A stretch of DNA of 64,000 bases from Allobogoriella alba (GTDB taxonomy: Bacteria; Actinomycetota; Actinomycetes; Actinomycetales; Actinomycetaceae). The DNA is taken from contig NZ_JBHTCQ010000001.1 in NCBI RefSeq assembly GCF_042665525.1, positions 1,116,001-1,180,000 of the forward strand. Reading direction: 5' to 3'. Shown piece after piece: positions 50,629 through 59,555 of this stretch; the stretch's first letter is position 1, and each line of letters starts with the position of its first letter. A program made the translations under genes and the position numbers. Below the pieces are notes generated by a model. It worked only from the letters and a program-made list of their open reading frames with translations, searched no databases and was not told the origin of the DNA.

Positions 50629-52884
50629 TCAGCCGCCCTCGGCGGGCGCGGTCGAGGCGGTCCGGACCGCCGAGATGCGATGGATGGCCACGGTCAGCTC
50701 GGTCTCGCGGTCCAGGTCGGCGACCCGCACCCGTCCGCCCTCGACGCTGAGCGGCCGCACCCGGCGGCGTTCCGGTGTGCCGAGAGACCCGACGACGACG
50801 ATCTCGACCTCCTCGCCGGCCCGGCTGGAGGCCCGCAGCAGCTCCAGCGCGTGCACGGGATCCGTCGCGACCGGTCCGTCGACCGATCGGTCCGCCACGT
50901 CCCGCCGCACCTGCGCCTCCCCGGTTCGCATGCGGGCGACGGCACGGGTGAGGTCCTCCCGGTCGGGCCTTCGCGCGTACACCCCGACGGCGGCACCCGG
51001 GTAGGCGGGCACTGCGCGCGAACCGGCACGGGGGCGTGCGACGACGCCGTTCGCGCCCTCCGCCACCGGCGCGTGGCCGGCGTCGCGCAGCACACGCAGC
51101 ACGTCGCCCGGGGCGGCGTCGGAGACCAGGACGGTGGGCGCCAGTGCGCGCAACCCGAGCGAGGAGAGCGACGGGTCGCCGACCAGCTCCGCACCGACCG
51201 CCTCGCCCGGCACCCGCAGGAACGATGCCGCGGCGCCGATCCGTACCTGCCCGTGGCGGCGGGCGGCGTCCCGCAGCAGGTACTCCAGGGCCTGGGGGAG
51301 GGGCGTGCGAGAGTAGCCGGCCAGTCGCTCCAGGACCTGCGCAGCATCCATGCCCGCGTCGAGGGCGCGCCGCACAGAGCTGGCGGTGAACCGCACTGTC
51401 AGGCCCGAGCCGCGCGACTCGACGTCCGCCGTGTGCTCGAGCAGCTCCGCCAGCTCCGGCTCCGGGCGGCCGGGCACCACCGCGGTGAGGTCGCCTTGCA
51501 CGAGCAGCTCTCCGACCGCCTCGGGCAGCGCCTGTTCCAGCGCCTCGGCCACGGCAGACTCCTGTCTCGTCTCGAGCAGGGCGCGGCCGGCGGCGGTGAG
51601 TGCGCCGGCCCCGGTCAGGCCGAGAGCCTCGAGCTCCGAGAGGATCGCGCCGCCGGTGGCTGCAGCGGTACCGCCGCGCGGCCTCTCCCAGGTCAGCAGC
51701 GCGTGCACCTGCTCGCCGTCCGGCGCCGATCCCTCAGGCAGGGCGGCGAGAGCGCCGAGCGTGCGACGGCGCAGCTCTACCGCCCAGCCCCGCTCCAGCG
51801 TGGGCTCCAGGACGGACCGGAGGGAGCCCTCCTCGCGCGTGCCCACCAACCACGGCACGCGTGCCGAGTCGAGCCAGGCCAGGCACAGCTGTGCCCACTG
51901 CAGCGGCAGCGGGTCGGCGAGCCAGTCCTCGGCCGTCCGTGCCGGGATCCAGGACTCCTGCTCCTCGCCGTCCCGGGAGAGCAGTCCGGTCATCGCCGTG
52001 AGCTCGACGACGAACGCCGCCCGTTCCTCCGAGACGTCCAGCGCGGTGGCCACGCGCCGGAGCTCGCGCACCCCGACGCCGCCGGAGCGCAGCACCCGGC
52101 CGCCCTCGGTGCGCCAGGTCTCCAGGAGCAGCGTCACCAGGCGCACGACCTCCTCGGCATTGCGTGCTCCCTCGGCGTCGACGACGGTCGCCGCAACCGT
52201 GCGGTACGCGGGGTGCGGCGGGTGCGGGGTCTCGCGGTGCGTGCGGGAGTCGCGCGCCGCCAGCCCGACCTCGCGGGGCAGCACGAGCTGGGTGGGGGAG
52301 ACGCGGTGCAGCAACCCGTGCTCCAGGAGCCAGCCGGCCCCCTCGGGCAGCGTCCCGGCCGTCACCGTGCCGACCGGCGGCCCCCAGGTCAGGGCCTCGA
52401 GCGTCCCGATGGCCGAGCCGGGGGCTTCGGCGAGCACCTCCCGCAGCTCCTCGGCGCTCGTCGGTGCCGCGTCGGCCGGCGCGTCGAGCTCGGCCAGCGT
52501 GGGCCCCAGACCGGCCGGGTGTGGCCCGAGCGCCTCGGCGAGGGCTGCGACCGGTGCGCCGTCGACGACGAGGGCGAGCTCCGCCAGGCGCGCCAGGGCG
52601 GGTGCGGCGTCGGCCCCGACGGCCGTGGTGAGGTCCGCAGCCGTGCTGCGGCCCAGCGGAGCGAGCGCGACGACGGCCTCGGCGATCGCCAGCTCCAGCC
52701 CGTCCAGGGCCGCCAGCGCACGGTCGACGCTCGGCCGAGACCCTGCGCGGGCCGCGAGGGACGTGAGCGAGGACGGCGCAGGGGTGGCCAGGTCAGGGCG
52801 GGTGGCGAGCAGGGCGACGAGGCCGTCGTCGTCGCGGTGTGCGAGCGCGGCCGCGAGCTCAGGGGTCCCGGCTGTCGATCCCAT
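50629..52884 (-). CDS. Helicase-associated (XPB/Ssl2 N-terminal-like) protein
   Basis: A 751-aa protein with no helicase motifs. The N-terminal half is helical and winged-helix-like (DLTTAVGADAAPALARLAEL; HPAYRTVAATVVDAEGARNAEEVVRLV), and the C-terminal half contains the Helicase_C_3 region (VVPGRPEPELAELLEHTADVESRGSGLTVRFT) followed by a WYL-like beta domain. In Mycobacterium tuberculosis Rv0862c, next to the XPB gene, has this layout; the genes may work together. TACTGT ends 7 bp before the ATG, so it is probably leaderless. Divergent from the cold-shock gene. Confidence 0.87.
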   Translation of the reverse strand: MGSTAGTPELAAALAHRDDDGLVALLATRPDLATPAPSSLTSLAARAGSRPSVDRALAALDGLELAIAEAVVALAPLGRSTAADLTTAVGADAAPALARLAELALVVDGAPVAALAEALGPHPAGLGPTLAELDAPADAAPTSAEELREVLAEAPGSAIGTLEALTWGPPVGTVTAGTLPEGAGWLLEHGLLHRVSPTQLVLPREVGLAARDSRTHRETPHPPHPAYRTVAATVVDAEGARNAEEVVRLVTLLLETWRTEGGRVLRSGGVGVRELRRVATALDVSEERAAFVVELTAMTGLLSRDGEEQESWIPARTAEDWLADPLPLQWAQLCLAWLDSARVPWLVGTREEGSLRSVLEPTLERGWAVELRRRTLGALAALPEGSAPDGEQVHALLTWERPRGGTAAATGGAILSELEALGLTGAGALTAAGRALLETRQESAVAEALEQALPEAVGELLVQGDLTAVVPGRPEPELAELLEHTADVESRGSGLTVRFTASSVRRALDAGMDAAQVLERLAGYSRTPLPQALEYLLRDAARRHGQVRIGAAASFLRVPGEAVGAELVGDPSLSSLGLRALAPTVLVSDAAPGDVLRVLRDAGHAPVAEGANGVVARPRAGSRAVPAYPGAAVGVYARRPDREDLTRAVARMRTGEAQVRRDVADRSVDGPVATDPVHALELLRASSRAGEEVEIVVVGSLGTPERRRVRPLSVEGGRVRVADLDRETELTVAIHRISAVRTASTAPAEGG

Positions 52885-53045
52885 CCGCACCACAGTACGG
52901 CGGGTGCGGCGGATACGGCCCGGTCGTGTCCGCTCCCGGCACAACGACGCACCCGCGCGGGCACGCGTCGGTATCCTTGGAGGTCAGGACGTGGCGCCGG
53001 CACCGGCCGGCGCCTCATCGCGTAGAGAGAGCAAGAGGTCATCCC

Positions 53046-53420
53046 GTGCCTACCGGCAAGGTCAAGTGGTACGACGCCGACAAGGGCTTCGGCTTCATCG
53101 CCGACGACGAAGGCGGTGAGGTCTTTCTGCACGCCTCCGCGGTGCCCGAAGGCGCCACCCTGAAGTCCGGCAGCCGCGTCGAGTTCGGCATCGCCGACGG
53201 GCGCAAGGGTCCCTCCGCGCTCTCCGTCCGCGTGCTCGAGGCTCCGCCGTCGGTGTCGAAGGGACACCGGCGCAAGCCGGAGGACATGGTCCCGATCATC
53301 GAGGACCTCATCAAGGCGCTGGACCGCGCCTCGAACTCGCTGCACCGGGGCAAGTACCCGGAGAACGGTCAGCGGCTCGCGCAGGTGCTGCGCCACGTGG
53401 CCGACCAGTTCGAGGCCTGA
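53046..53420 (+). CDS. Cold-shock-domain protein with C-terminal extension
   Basis: A 124-aa protein. The first 65 residues are a cold-shock domain (RNP1 KGFGFI, RNP2 VFLH) that binds single-stranded nucleic acid. A 55-residue extension (ppsvSKGHRRKPEDMVPIIEDLIKALDR, continuing as a helix) is extra. This is the long CspB form of actinobacteria. SD AAGAGG precedes GTG 53046. The upstream gap is shared with the divergent helicase-associated gene, as in mycobacteria. Confidence 0.9.
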   Translation: MPTGKVKWYDADKGFGFIADDEGGEVFLHASAVPEGATLKSGSRVEFGIADGRKGPSALSVRVLEAPPSVSKGHRRKPEDMVPIIEDLIKALDRASNSLHRGKYPENGQRLAQVLRHVADQFEA

Positions 53421-53435
53421 GGCCGGCAGGCGCCC

Positions 53436-54173
53436 TCAGGCCCGGCCGGCCTCGATGGCGTCGAGGTCCCGCACCGCGAAGCGGTGGTGCAGCCACTCCT
53501 CGTTGATGATCACGCCCAGGCACTGCCGGACGGTCGGTACCTGGCTCGCCCACGGGGGCCGGCCGCGCCGCTCCTCGAGCTCGTCCGCGGTGACCGCGGC
53601 GAGGTAGTCGCGCACCATCGCCACCCTGCCCGCCCGCATCTCGAGCACCTCGGCGTACGACGGCGTCGCCTCGGCGTCCAGGCCGAGCTCCGCCAGGTCG
53701 CCCTCCCACTCGGTGAACACGACCCCGAGCGGATGGAACGGTTTGTCGCGCCGCAGGACGGCCATCCCGAGCCAGGCGTCGGTGGCGAGGACGAGGTGGC
53801 GGAGCGTCTGGGAGAACGACCACTCGTCGTCGACCGAGATCTCGGTCGTCTCGGGCGGCATGCGGTCGACCCGCTCCAGGGTGCGCTCCCACATCTCCTC
53901 GAGCATGGCCCAGCCGGACCGCAGCTCGTCCGGCGTGGTGGCGCGCAGCGCTGCCCGCTCGGGGTGCCTGCGGTCCAGCTCGGCCTCGATCAACGGCTGG
54001 ACCTCGACGCCGTTGACCACGAGGTTGCCGAGCTCGCCGTCGATGTCTGCATCGGCGAGGTAGACGCCGCGCAGGCGGGAGCCGCGGAGGTCGGAGTCAT
54101 GGATCCGGGTGCCGCGCAGGTTCACGCGTTCGAACCGGGAGTTCCGCAGGTCCACGTCGGTGTGCTCGAGCAT
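53436..54173 (-). CDS. Pentapeptide-repeat / DinB-like fusion protein
   Basis: A 245-aa fusion. Residues about 1-50 hold pentapeptide repeats (VDLRNSRFERVNLRGTRI, family A(D/N)LXX), and the rest is a DinB-like four-helix bundle (ISVDDEWSFSQTLRHLVLATDAWLG and INEEWLHHRFAVRDL with metal-binding His residues). DinB-like proteins act as thiol-dependent enzymes, often with mycothiol. TACCGT ends 6 bp before the ATG. Convergent with the cold-shock gene. Confidence 0.85.
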   Translation of the reverse strand: MLEHTDVDLRNSRFERVNLRGTRIHDSDLRGSRLRGVYLADADIDGELGNLVVNGVEVQPLIEAELDRRHPERAALRATTPDELRSGWAMLEEMWERTLERVDRMPPETTEISVDDEWSFSQTLRHLVLATDAWLGMAVLRRDKPFHPLGVVFTEWEGDLAELGLDAEATPSYAEVLEMRAGRVAMVRDYLAAVTADELEERRGRPPWASQVPTVRQCLGVIINEEWLHHRFAVRDLDAIEAGRA

Positions 54174-54251
54174 GACTGGACGGTAGACCGGCCCACTGAC
54201 ACCGGGCAGAGGCCGACACGTCGTGGTGGCGACGTCGGATGGGCCGCCGCT

Positions 54252-54590
54252 TCACCCGGCGTGCCGGACGCACCGGGTGGCCGCCGGCCGGACCTCCAGG
54301 CGCGCCGCCGGGATCGGCTCGTGGCACACCTCGCACCGGCCGTAGGTCCCGGCGGCGAGCCGGTCGAGTGCCGCCAGAAGACCCTCGCGCTCGGACTCCG
54401 CGTGCGCCACCAGGGTCGCCGTCTGCTGGCGCTCCCAGGCAAGGGTCGCCCCCTCCGGGTCGTGCTCGTCGTCGACGTTCGCGTCGCGGGCGGCGTCCAC
54501 GAGGCCGTCGAGCTCCCGGCGTTGCCGCGCCAGCCGGGCCTCGACCTCGGCGAGCCGGGCTCGCAAGCGGGCGCCGGCGTCGTCGCTCAC
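54252..54590 (-). CDS. DksA/TraR-type zinc-finger protein
   Basis: A 112-aa protein: N-terminal coiled coil (residues about 5-75) and a C-terminal zinc finger, GRCEVCHEPIPAARLEVRPA then RCVRHAG. The four ligands would be C-x2-C...C-x2-H, with the last Cys of DksA replaced by His. Members bind RNA polymerase in the secondary channel. The GTG start at 54590 has no clear SD. Confidence 0.83.
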   Translation of the reverse strand: MSDDAGARLRARLAEVEARLARQRRELDGLVDAARDANVDDEHDPEGATLAWERQQTATLVAHAESEREGLLAALDRLAAGTYGRCEVCHEPIPAARLEVRPAATRCVRHAG

Positions 54591-54607
54591 CGTTGCGCCG
54601 AGTGGGC

Positions 54608-55615
54608 TCAGCGACCGGCCGCCACGGCGGCGGTCTGCGGGTAGGCCTCGTGCAGCAACCCCCCGAGGTAGCGGGCGATCTGCCGCGGTCCGGACCGCGG
54701 TGCCACGGCCTCGACGTCGGAGTTGTAGTTCGTGTTCGTGTTGACGTCGTAGGTCAGGGTGCGCCCGTCGAACGTGCGGATGTTCTCGATGCCGGTCACC
54801 TCCAGGCCCAGGCGGCGGGTGAAGTCGATGTACTTGCCGACGATCGGGTCGTCCGCATACCCCTCGCGGAGCGAGAAGAGCCCGACCGCCTCGTCCGGCG
54901 CCATCGAGATGGTGGCCCCGGGCGGCATGATCGGCCGGCCCGTCGCCGGGTCGATGGCGCACGCGTCGGCCGGGCAGAGCTGGAAGCCGCCGCGCTCGGT
55001 GTCCCCGCGGACGGCGTAGACGAGCTCGTGGCCGACGATCTCGACCCGGGTGATGCCGCCGTCGGCGGCGACGACGTACTCCTGGATGAGGGTGATCCCG
55101 TCGACCGGCTCCTCGTACTCCTCGCCGCGGACGTACTCCTCGAGGTCCGCGTAACTGTCGAACCGGCGCACGCCCAGGCCCTTGCCGCCCTGGTTGTGCT
55201 TGGTGACGAACGGCGTCGGAAAGTCCTCGGCGGCCTGCAGGACCTGCTCACGGCCCACGGCGGCGACGGTGCGTGGCGTGTCGATGCCGGCGGCGCGCAG
55301 CGCGGTGAGCTGGTCGACCTTGCTCATCTCCAGCTCGAGGACGCGGCGGCCGTTGACCACCCGGCGTCCGTGCGCCTCGAGCCACGACAGGACGGCACGC
55401 GCGTAGTCCTTGGACAACCCGTGCTCGCGGGTATGGGACGAGGCGGAGATCCGCGACCAGAAGATGCCCTCGGGCGGGCTCGCGTCGAGGTCGAGCGTTC
55501 CCTCGGTGAGCAGCCACTCCTCCATCGGGAGTCCCTCCGCCGCGAACGCGTCGGCGAACGGCGGGAACCACTCGGGGTTCTCGTGCAGGGCGTAGATCTT
55601 CGGTGCAGCGGTCAC
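54608..55615 (-). CDS. ATP-grasp enzyme (RimK-like)
   Basis: A 335-aa ATP-grasp protein. ATP-binding segments are PFVTKHNQGGKGLGVRRF (P-loop-like), the ITLIQEYV strand, and the metal site RTLTYDVNTNTNYNSD. It would join a carboxylate to an amine, thiol or nucleophile through an acyl phosphate. The substrate cannot be assigned. GTG 55615 has AAGGA upstream. Confidence 0.87.
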   Translation of the reverse strand: MTAAPKIYALHENPEWFPPFADAFAAEGLPMEEWLLTEGTLDLDASPPEGIFWSRISASSHTREHGLSKDYARAVLSWLEAHGRRVVNGRRVLELEMSKVDQLTALRAAGIDTPRTVAAVGREQVLQAAEDFPTPFVTKHNQGGKGLGVRRFDSYADLEEYVRGEEYEEPVDGITLIQEYVVAADGGITRVEIVGHELVYAVRGDTERGGFQLCPADACAIDPATGRPIMPPGATISMAPDEAVGLFSLREGYADDPIVGKYIDFTRRLGLEVTGIENIRTFDGRTLTYDVNTNTNYNSDVEAVAPRSGPRQIARYLGGLLHEAYPQTAAVAAGR

Positions 55616-55810
55616 GGTGGATCCTTCGGTTGAGGCGACAACCATTCCAGCAGACCGGGCGCCGGAGGTATTCCTGCCGTCGCGCCGGTCCCACGTGCCG
55701 GACGGGCGCGGGGGGATCCGACACGGCACCGACTCCACACCACATCCCGGCGGCACATCCGGGTGTCATTGCGGCCATCATCTGGCCGCGGTGGTCCGTA
55801 CCTTGACGCC

Positions 55811-56179
55811 ATGGACATGAGACTCGAGCTGGTCTGCGTACCGGTGAGCGACGTCGACCGGGCCAAGGAGTTCTACGAGCGCGTCGGGTTCGTGCTCGAC
55901 CACGACCACACGGTCAGCGACGAGGTCCGGTTCGTGCAGCTGACCCCGCCCGGGTCCGCCTGCTCGATCGCGATCGGCGACGGGCTGACCGACATGCCGC
56001 CGGGGTCGGTGCGCGGGCTGCAGATGGTGATCGACGACGCCGACGCCGCGCGGGCGGACCTCCTCGCGCGCGGGGTCGAGGTGAGTGAGGTGGACGAGCA
56101 GCCGTGGGGCAGGTTCGTCCACTTCTCCGACCCGGACGGCAACGCCTGGGCGCTGCAGCAGATGCCCGCCTGGACCTGA
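55811..56179 (+). CDS. Glyoxalase/VOC-fold protein
   Basis: A 122-aa single-module VOC protein: DRAKEFYERVGFVLDHDHTV at the N-terminus and WGRFVHFSDPDGNAWALQQM at the C-terminus. Two such chains would form one active site. Substrate unknown. TACCTT ends 6 bp before the ATG. Confidence 0.88.
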   Translation: MDMRLELVCVPVSDVDRAKEFYERVGFVLDHDHTVSDEVRFVQLTPPGSACSIAIGDGLTDMPPGSVRGLQMVIDDADAARADLLARGVEVSEVDEQPWGRFVHFSDPDGNAWALQQMPAWT

Positions 56180-56432
56180 CGGCCGCCCGCCCGGCAGGAC
56201 CCGGCAAGATGGCCCCATGCCCGAGGTCGCCCCGCCCCGCCGGCGTGTGGCAGCGCACGGTGCCGGCGGAGCAGGACGCCCTCGCCGCGGACGGTTCGGT
56301 CGATGGTCGCTGCTGGCCTGGAAAGAAGGTCTTGGTTACCGAGACGAAGTTTCCGCGTGAACCGTTTGGACTCAGCCCTCGAGCCCCCTGGTCGGGCTTC
56401 CTCGCACCCCACTCGTTCCTCGCTCGTGCTCG
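56180..56432. other. 253-bp gap with a purine-rich post-stop element and hairpin
   Basis: No convincing gene: short frames (for example ATG 56218-56360) have no recognisable family. The part from 56320 to 56375 is less GC-rich than its surroundings. AGCCC (56374-56378) and GGGCT (56394-56398) can pair and, with the purine-rich tract read on the minus strand after the AbgT stop, may end that transcript. Confidence 0.5.
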
Positions 56433-58010
56433 TCAGCCCTGGAGGAAGATGCCGTTGCCCGGGCCGATCGGCAGGTCGAGGAAGAAGAACACGGTGAGGA
56501 TCGCGGCCCAGACCAGCCAGAAGCACACGGTGAACGGCAGCAGCCGCGCCATCACGCTGCCGAGACCCGCCTCCGGCTCGTAGCGGCGCAGGAACGTCAG
56601 CAGCACCACCATGTACGGGTTCAGCGGCGTGATGATCTGCGTGGCAGAGTCGCCCACCCGGAACGCCGCCTGCGTGAACGCGGGCTCGTAGCCGATGAGC
56701 GCGAACATCGGCACGAACACGGCGGCCATCAGGGTCCACAGCGACGAGCCCGAGATGATGAAGAGGTTGAGCAGTGACGCGACCACCAGGAAGCCGAGGA
56801 TCGCGCCGTAGCCGGTGAGCCCGATCTGCTCGAGCGCGGTGGCGCCCGTGACGGCGATCCACGAGCCGACGCCGGACCACTCGAAGACGGCGATGAACTG
56901 GCCGAGGATGAAGGCGACCACGAGGAACGGGAGCATGTCCTTCAGGGCCTGGCCGAACATCGCCGGCACGTCCTCGAACCGCCTGATCGACCGGCTGACC
57001 ATGCCGTAGACCACGCCGGGGACGATGAACAGCGTGAAGACGATGAACACGATCGAGTCGAGCAGCGGGGACTCGGGGAGGAACCCGCCGTCCTCGTTCC
57101 GCCACGGCGATCCGGGGACCGTGAAGGCCACCGCCAGGGCGACGACGGTGATGAGCGCGGCGACGCCCGTGCCCACCAGCGCGCGACGCTCCTGCGGCGT
57201 GAGCTCGGCGGTGAGCGCCGTGTCCGCCGGCTCGCCGTCCGCGTCCTCCTCGAGAGTCATCTCGACCGGGACGCCCTGGCGGGTCACCCGCGGCTCGAGG
57301 ACCTTGTCGATGAGGAACCCGGCGAGGCACGCGAGGATGATCGCGGCGACGATGTTGAAGTACCAGTTCGAGACCGGGTTCACCGGGGCGCCCGGGTTGG
57401 GCAGGATCCCGACCACGGAGCTCGTGATCCCGGCGAAGAGGGCGTCGATGCTGGTGACGAGCACGTTCGTGGAGTAGCCCGCGCCGGCGGCCGCGAAGCC
57501 GCCCAGCAGACCGGCCACCGGGTGGCGGCCGGCGGCTCGGAAGACCATGGCCGCGAGCGGCGGGATGACGATGAACGCGGTGTCGGACATGACGTTGCCG
57601 CAGACGCCGACGAACCCGACGGCGTACGGCAGCGCCCACCGGGGGGCCGAGCCGAACGCCGCCCTGATGCCCGCACCGAGCAGCCCGGACTTCTCCGCGA
57701 CGCCGACGGCGAGCAGGATCGGCAGCACGGTGACCAGCGGCGGGAAGCCGACGTAGTTGACGCCGAGGTTCGCCGTGAGCCAGGTCAGTCCCGCCGCGGT
57801 GAACAGCCCCTGGATCTCGATGACCTCGTCGCTGCCGGGGATCTGCACGCTCACGCCGGCCCAGGCCATGGCGGTGGATGCCACGGCGATGACGCCGAAG
57901 AGGATGAGGAAGAGCGCGAACGGTTCCGGGAGCTTGTTGCCGACCCGTTCGATCCCGGCGAGGAACCGGTCGGTGCGCGTCGTGGTCGCAGGCGTCGGTG
58001 AGGTGCTCAC
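56433..58010 (-). CDS. AbgT-family transporter
   Basis: A 525-aa membrane protein with about 11-13 hydrophobic segments, matching AbgT (p-aminobenzoyl-glutamate transporter/sulfonamide exporter). It starts after a short tail with DRFLAGIERVGNKLPEPFALFLIL and shows the family segments GVCGNVMSDTAFIVIPPLAA and ISGSSLWTLMAAVFVPMF. The GTG start has SD AGGGAGAG. It is divergent from an M20 amidohydrolase, so p-aminobenzoyl-glutamate or a related acylated amino acid may be imported and then hydrolysed. Confidence 0.92.
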   Translation of the reverse strand: MSTSPTPATTTRTDRFLAGIERVGNKLPEPFALFLILFGVIAVASTAMAWAGVSVQIPGSDEVIEIQGLFTAAGLTWLTANLGVNYVGFPPLVTVLPILLAVGVAEKSGLLGAGIRAAFGSAPRWALPYAVGFVGVCGNVMSDTAFIVIPPLAAMVFRAAGRHPVAGLLGGFAAAGAGYSTNVLVTSIDALFAGITSSVVGILPNPGAPVNPVSNWYFNIVAAIILACLAGFLIDKVLEPRVTRQGVPVEMTLEEDADGEPADTALTAELTPQERRALVGTGVAALITVVALAVAFTVPGSPWRNEDGGFLPESPLLDSIVFIVFTLFIVPGVVYGMVSRSIRRFEDVPAMFGQALKDMLPFLVVAFILGQFIAVFEWSGVGSWIAVTGATALEQIGLTGYGAILGFLVVASLLNLFIISGSSLWTLMAAVFVPMFALIGYEPAFTQAAFRVGDSATQIITPLNPYMVVLLTFLRRYEPEAGLGSVMARLLPFTVCFWLVWAAILTVFFFLDLPIGPGNGIFLQG

Positions 58011-58208
58011 GCGATCTCTCCCTGTGCGGGCCCGCCGCGGCGGGCATCTGGGTCGGGTCGTCGGTCGGCTGCCCCCGGCCGTCCGCCCGTGCCCGGTGAG
58101 CCTAGAGGCGGCCGACGGACGTGCACACCCCGTCCGCATCCCGGAAGTGGCGCGGCGAAGCCAGGGCCGCGGAGTGGCGGACCGGTGCCACTCCTTACGA
58201 TGACCTGC

Positions 58209-59543
58209 ATGACGACCCCTGCGCCGAGCACGGCCTACCTCGACCACCTGGTCGACGAGACCCAGGAACGCATGCGCACGCTGGCCGGTCGCCCGGCGAG
58301 CGAGCCCGACGGCGGGGCCCCGGAGGCCCTCGGCGCGGCGGTCGAGGCGGCCGCCGACGGTCTCCGCGAGGAGCTCGGCGGCATCGTCGAGACGCTCCAC
58401 GCCCAGCCGGAGACGGCCTTCCAGGAGCACGAGAGCGCCCGGCTGCTGGTGGAGACCGTGCGGCGCCACGGCATCGAGGCGGAGCTCGGCGCCCACGGCG
58501 TCCCGACGGCGTTCCGCGCCGAGCTCGGCACGGCGGGCAGCGGGCCCACCATCGCGATCTGCGCCGAGTACGACGCCCTGCCCGGCATCGGTCACGCCTG
58601 CGGCCACAACGTCATCGCCGCCGCCGGCGTCGGCGCGTTCCTCGCCCTGCGCGCGACCATGACCGGTGACCACGCACCCGCTGGCCGCGTCGTGCTGCTC
58701 GGCACACCGGCCGAGGAGGGGCACAGCGGCAAGGAGGTCCTCGCGCGCAACGGCGCCCTGGACGGGATCGACGCCGCCGTCATGGTCCACCCCTACCCGC
58801 ACGACGTCGCCGACCAGGTGTGGCTCGGCCGCCGGCTGCTGACCTGGACGTTCACAGGTCGCTCAGCGCACGCCTCCGCCCAGCCGTTCATGGGCCGCAA
58901 CGCGCTCGACGCCGCCAACCTCGCGTACCAGGGCATCGGTCTGCTGCGCCAGCAGATGCCTCCGGTCGACCGCATCCACGCCACCGTCGTCGAGGGCGGC
59001 ACGAGCCCGAACATCGTCCCCGACCGTGCCGTCATGCGGCTGTACGCCCGCTCCAAGTACCCGGACACGCTCAAGGACCTCTCCCGGCGGCTGGACGACG
59101 TCGCACGCGGCGCCGCCCTCATGACCGGCACCGAGGTCGAGATCAGCTGGGACGACGGCGCGCTGCCCTCCCTGCCCGTCCGCACCAGCACCACGCTCAC
59201 CGAGCGATGGGTCGCCGCCCAGCGGCGCCGCGGCCGCGAGCCCCTGCCCGCCGGGGTGCTGTCGGAGACCATCGCCGCCTCGACCGACTTCGGTAACGTC
59301 TCCTACCGCCTCCCCGGCATCCACCCGCTCATCCAGATCTCCGACCCGGGCGTCGCCCTGCACACCCCGGCGTTCGCCGAGGCCGCCGCGAGCCCGGCGG
59401 CGCGCGACGCCGCCGTCGACGGCGCCGTCGGACTGGCCCGGACCGCGCTGGACTACCTGTGCGACGCCGACCTGCGCCGCGCGGTGGCGGAGGAGTTCGC
59501 CGCCCAGGGCGGCCCGATCGACGTCGAGACCTACTTCGGCTGA
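58209..59543 (+). CDS. M20-family amidohydrolase (AbgB/aminoacylase-like)
   Basis: A 444-aa metallo-hydrolase of the M20D type. The metal-site motifs are ICAEYDALPGIGHACGHNVIAAAG, GTPAEEGHSGKEV and MVHPYPHD, and the dimerisation insert has TGRSAHASAQPFMGRNALDA (family). AbgB cleaves p-aminobenzoyl-glutamate, and the divergent AbgT gene supports such an activity. TACGAT ends 7 bp before the ATG. Confidence 0.9.
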   Translation: MTTPAPSTAYLDHLVDETQERMRTLAGRPASEPDGGAPEALGAAVEAAADGLREELGGIVETLHAQPETAFQEHESARLLVETVRRHGIEAELGAHGVPTAFRAELGTAGSGPTIAICAEYDALPGIGHACGHNVIAAAGVGAFLALRATMTGDHAPAGRVVLLGTPAEEGHSGKEVLARNGALDGIDAAVMVHPYPHDVADQVWLGRRLLTWTFTGRSAHASAQPFMGRNALDAANLAYQGIGLLRQQMPPVDRIHATVVEGGTSPNIVPDRAVMRLYARSKYPDTLKDLSRRLDDVARGAALMTGTEVEISWDDGALPSLPVRTSTTLTERWVAAQRRRGREPLPAGVLSETIAASTDFGNVSYRLPGIHPLIQISDPGVALHTPAFAEAAASPAARDAAVDGAVGLARTALDYLCDADLRRAVAEEFAAQGGPIDVETYFG

Positions 59544-59555
59544 CGGGCCGGCGGC

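Noticed and set aside
56218..56360. Small plus-strand gene after the VOC protein
   Set aside because: No SD, no family resemblance, Arg-rich frame consistent with noncoding DNA.
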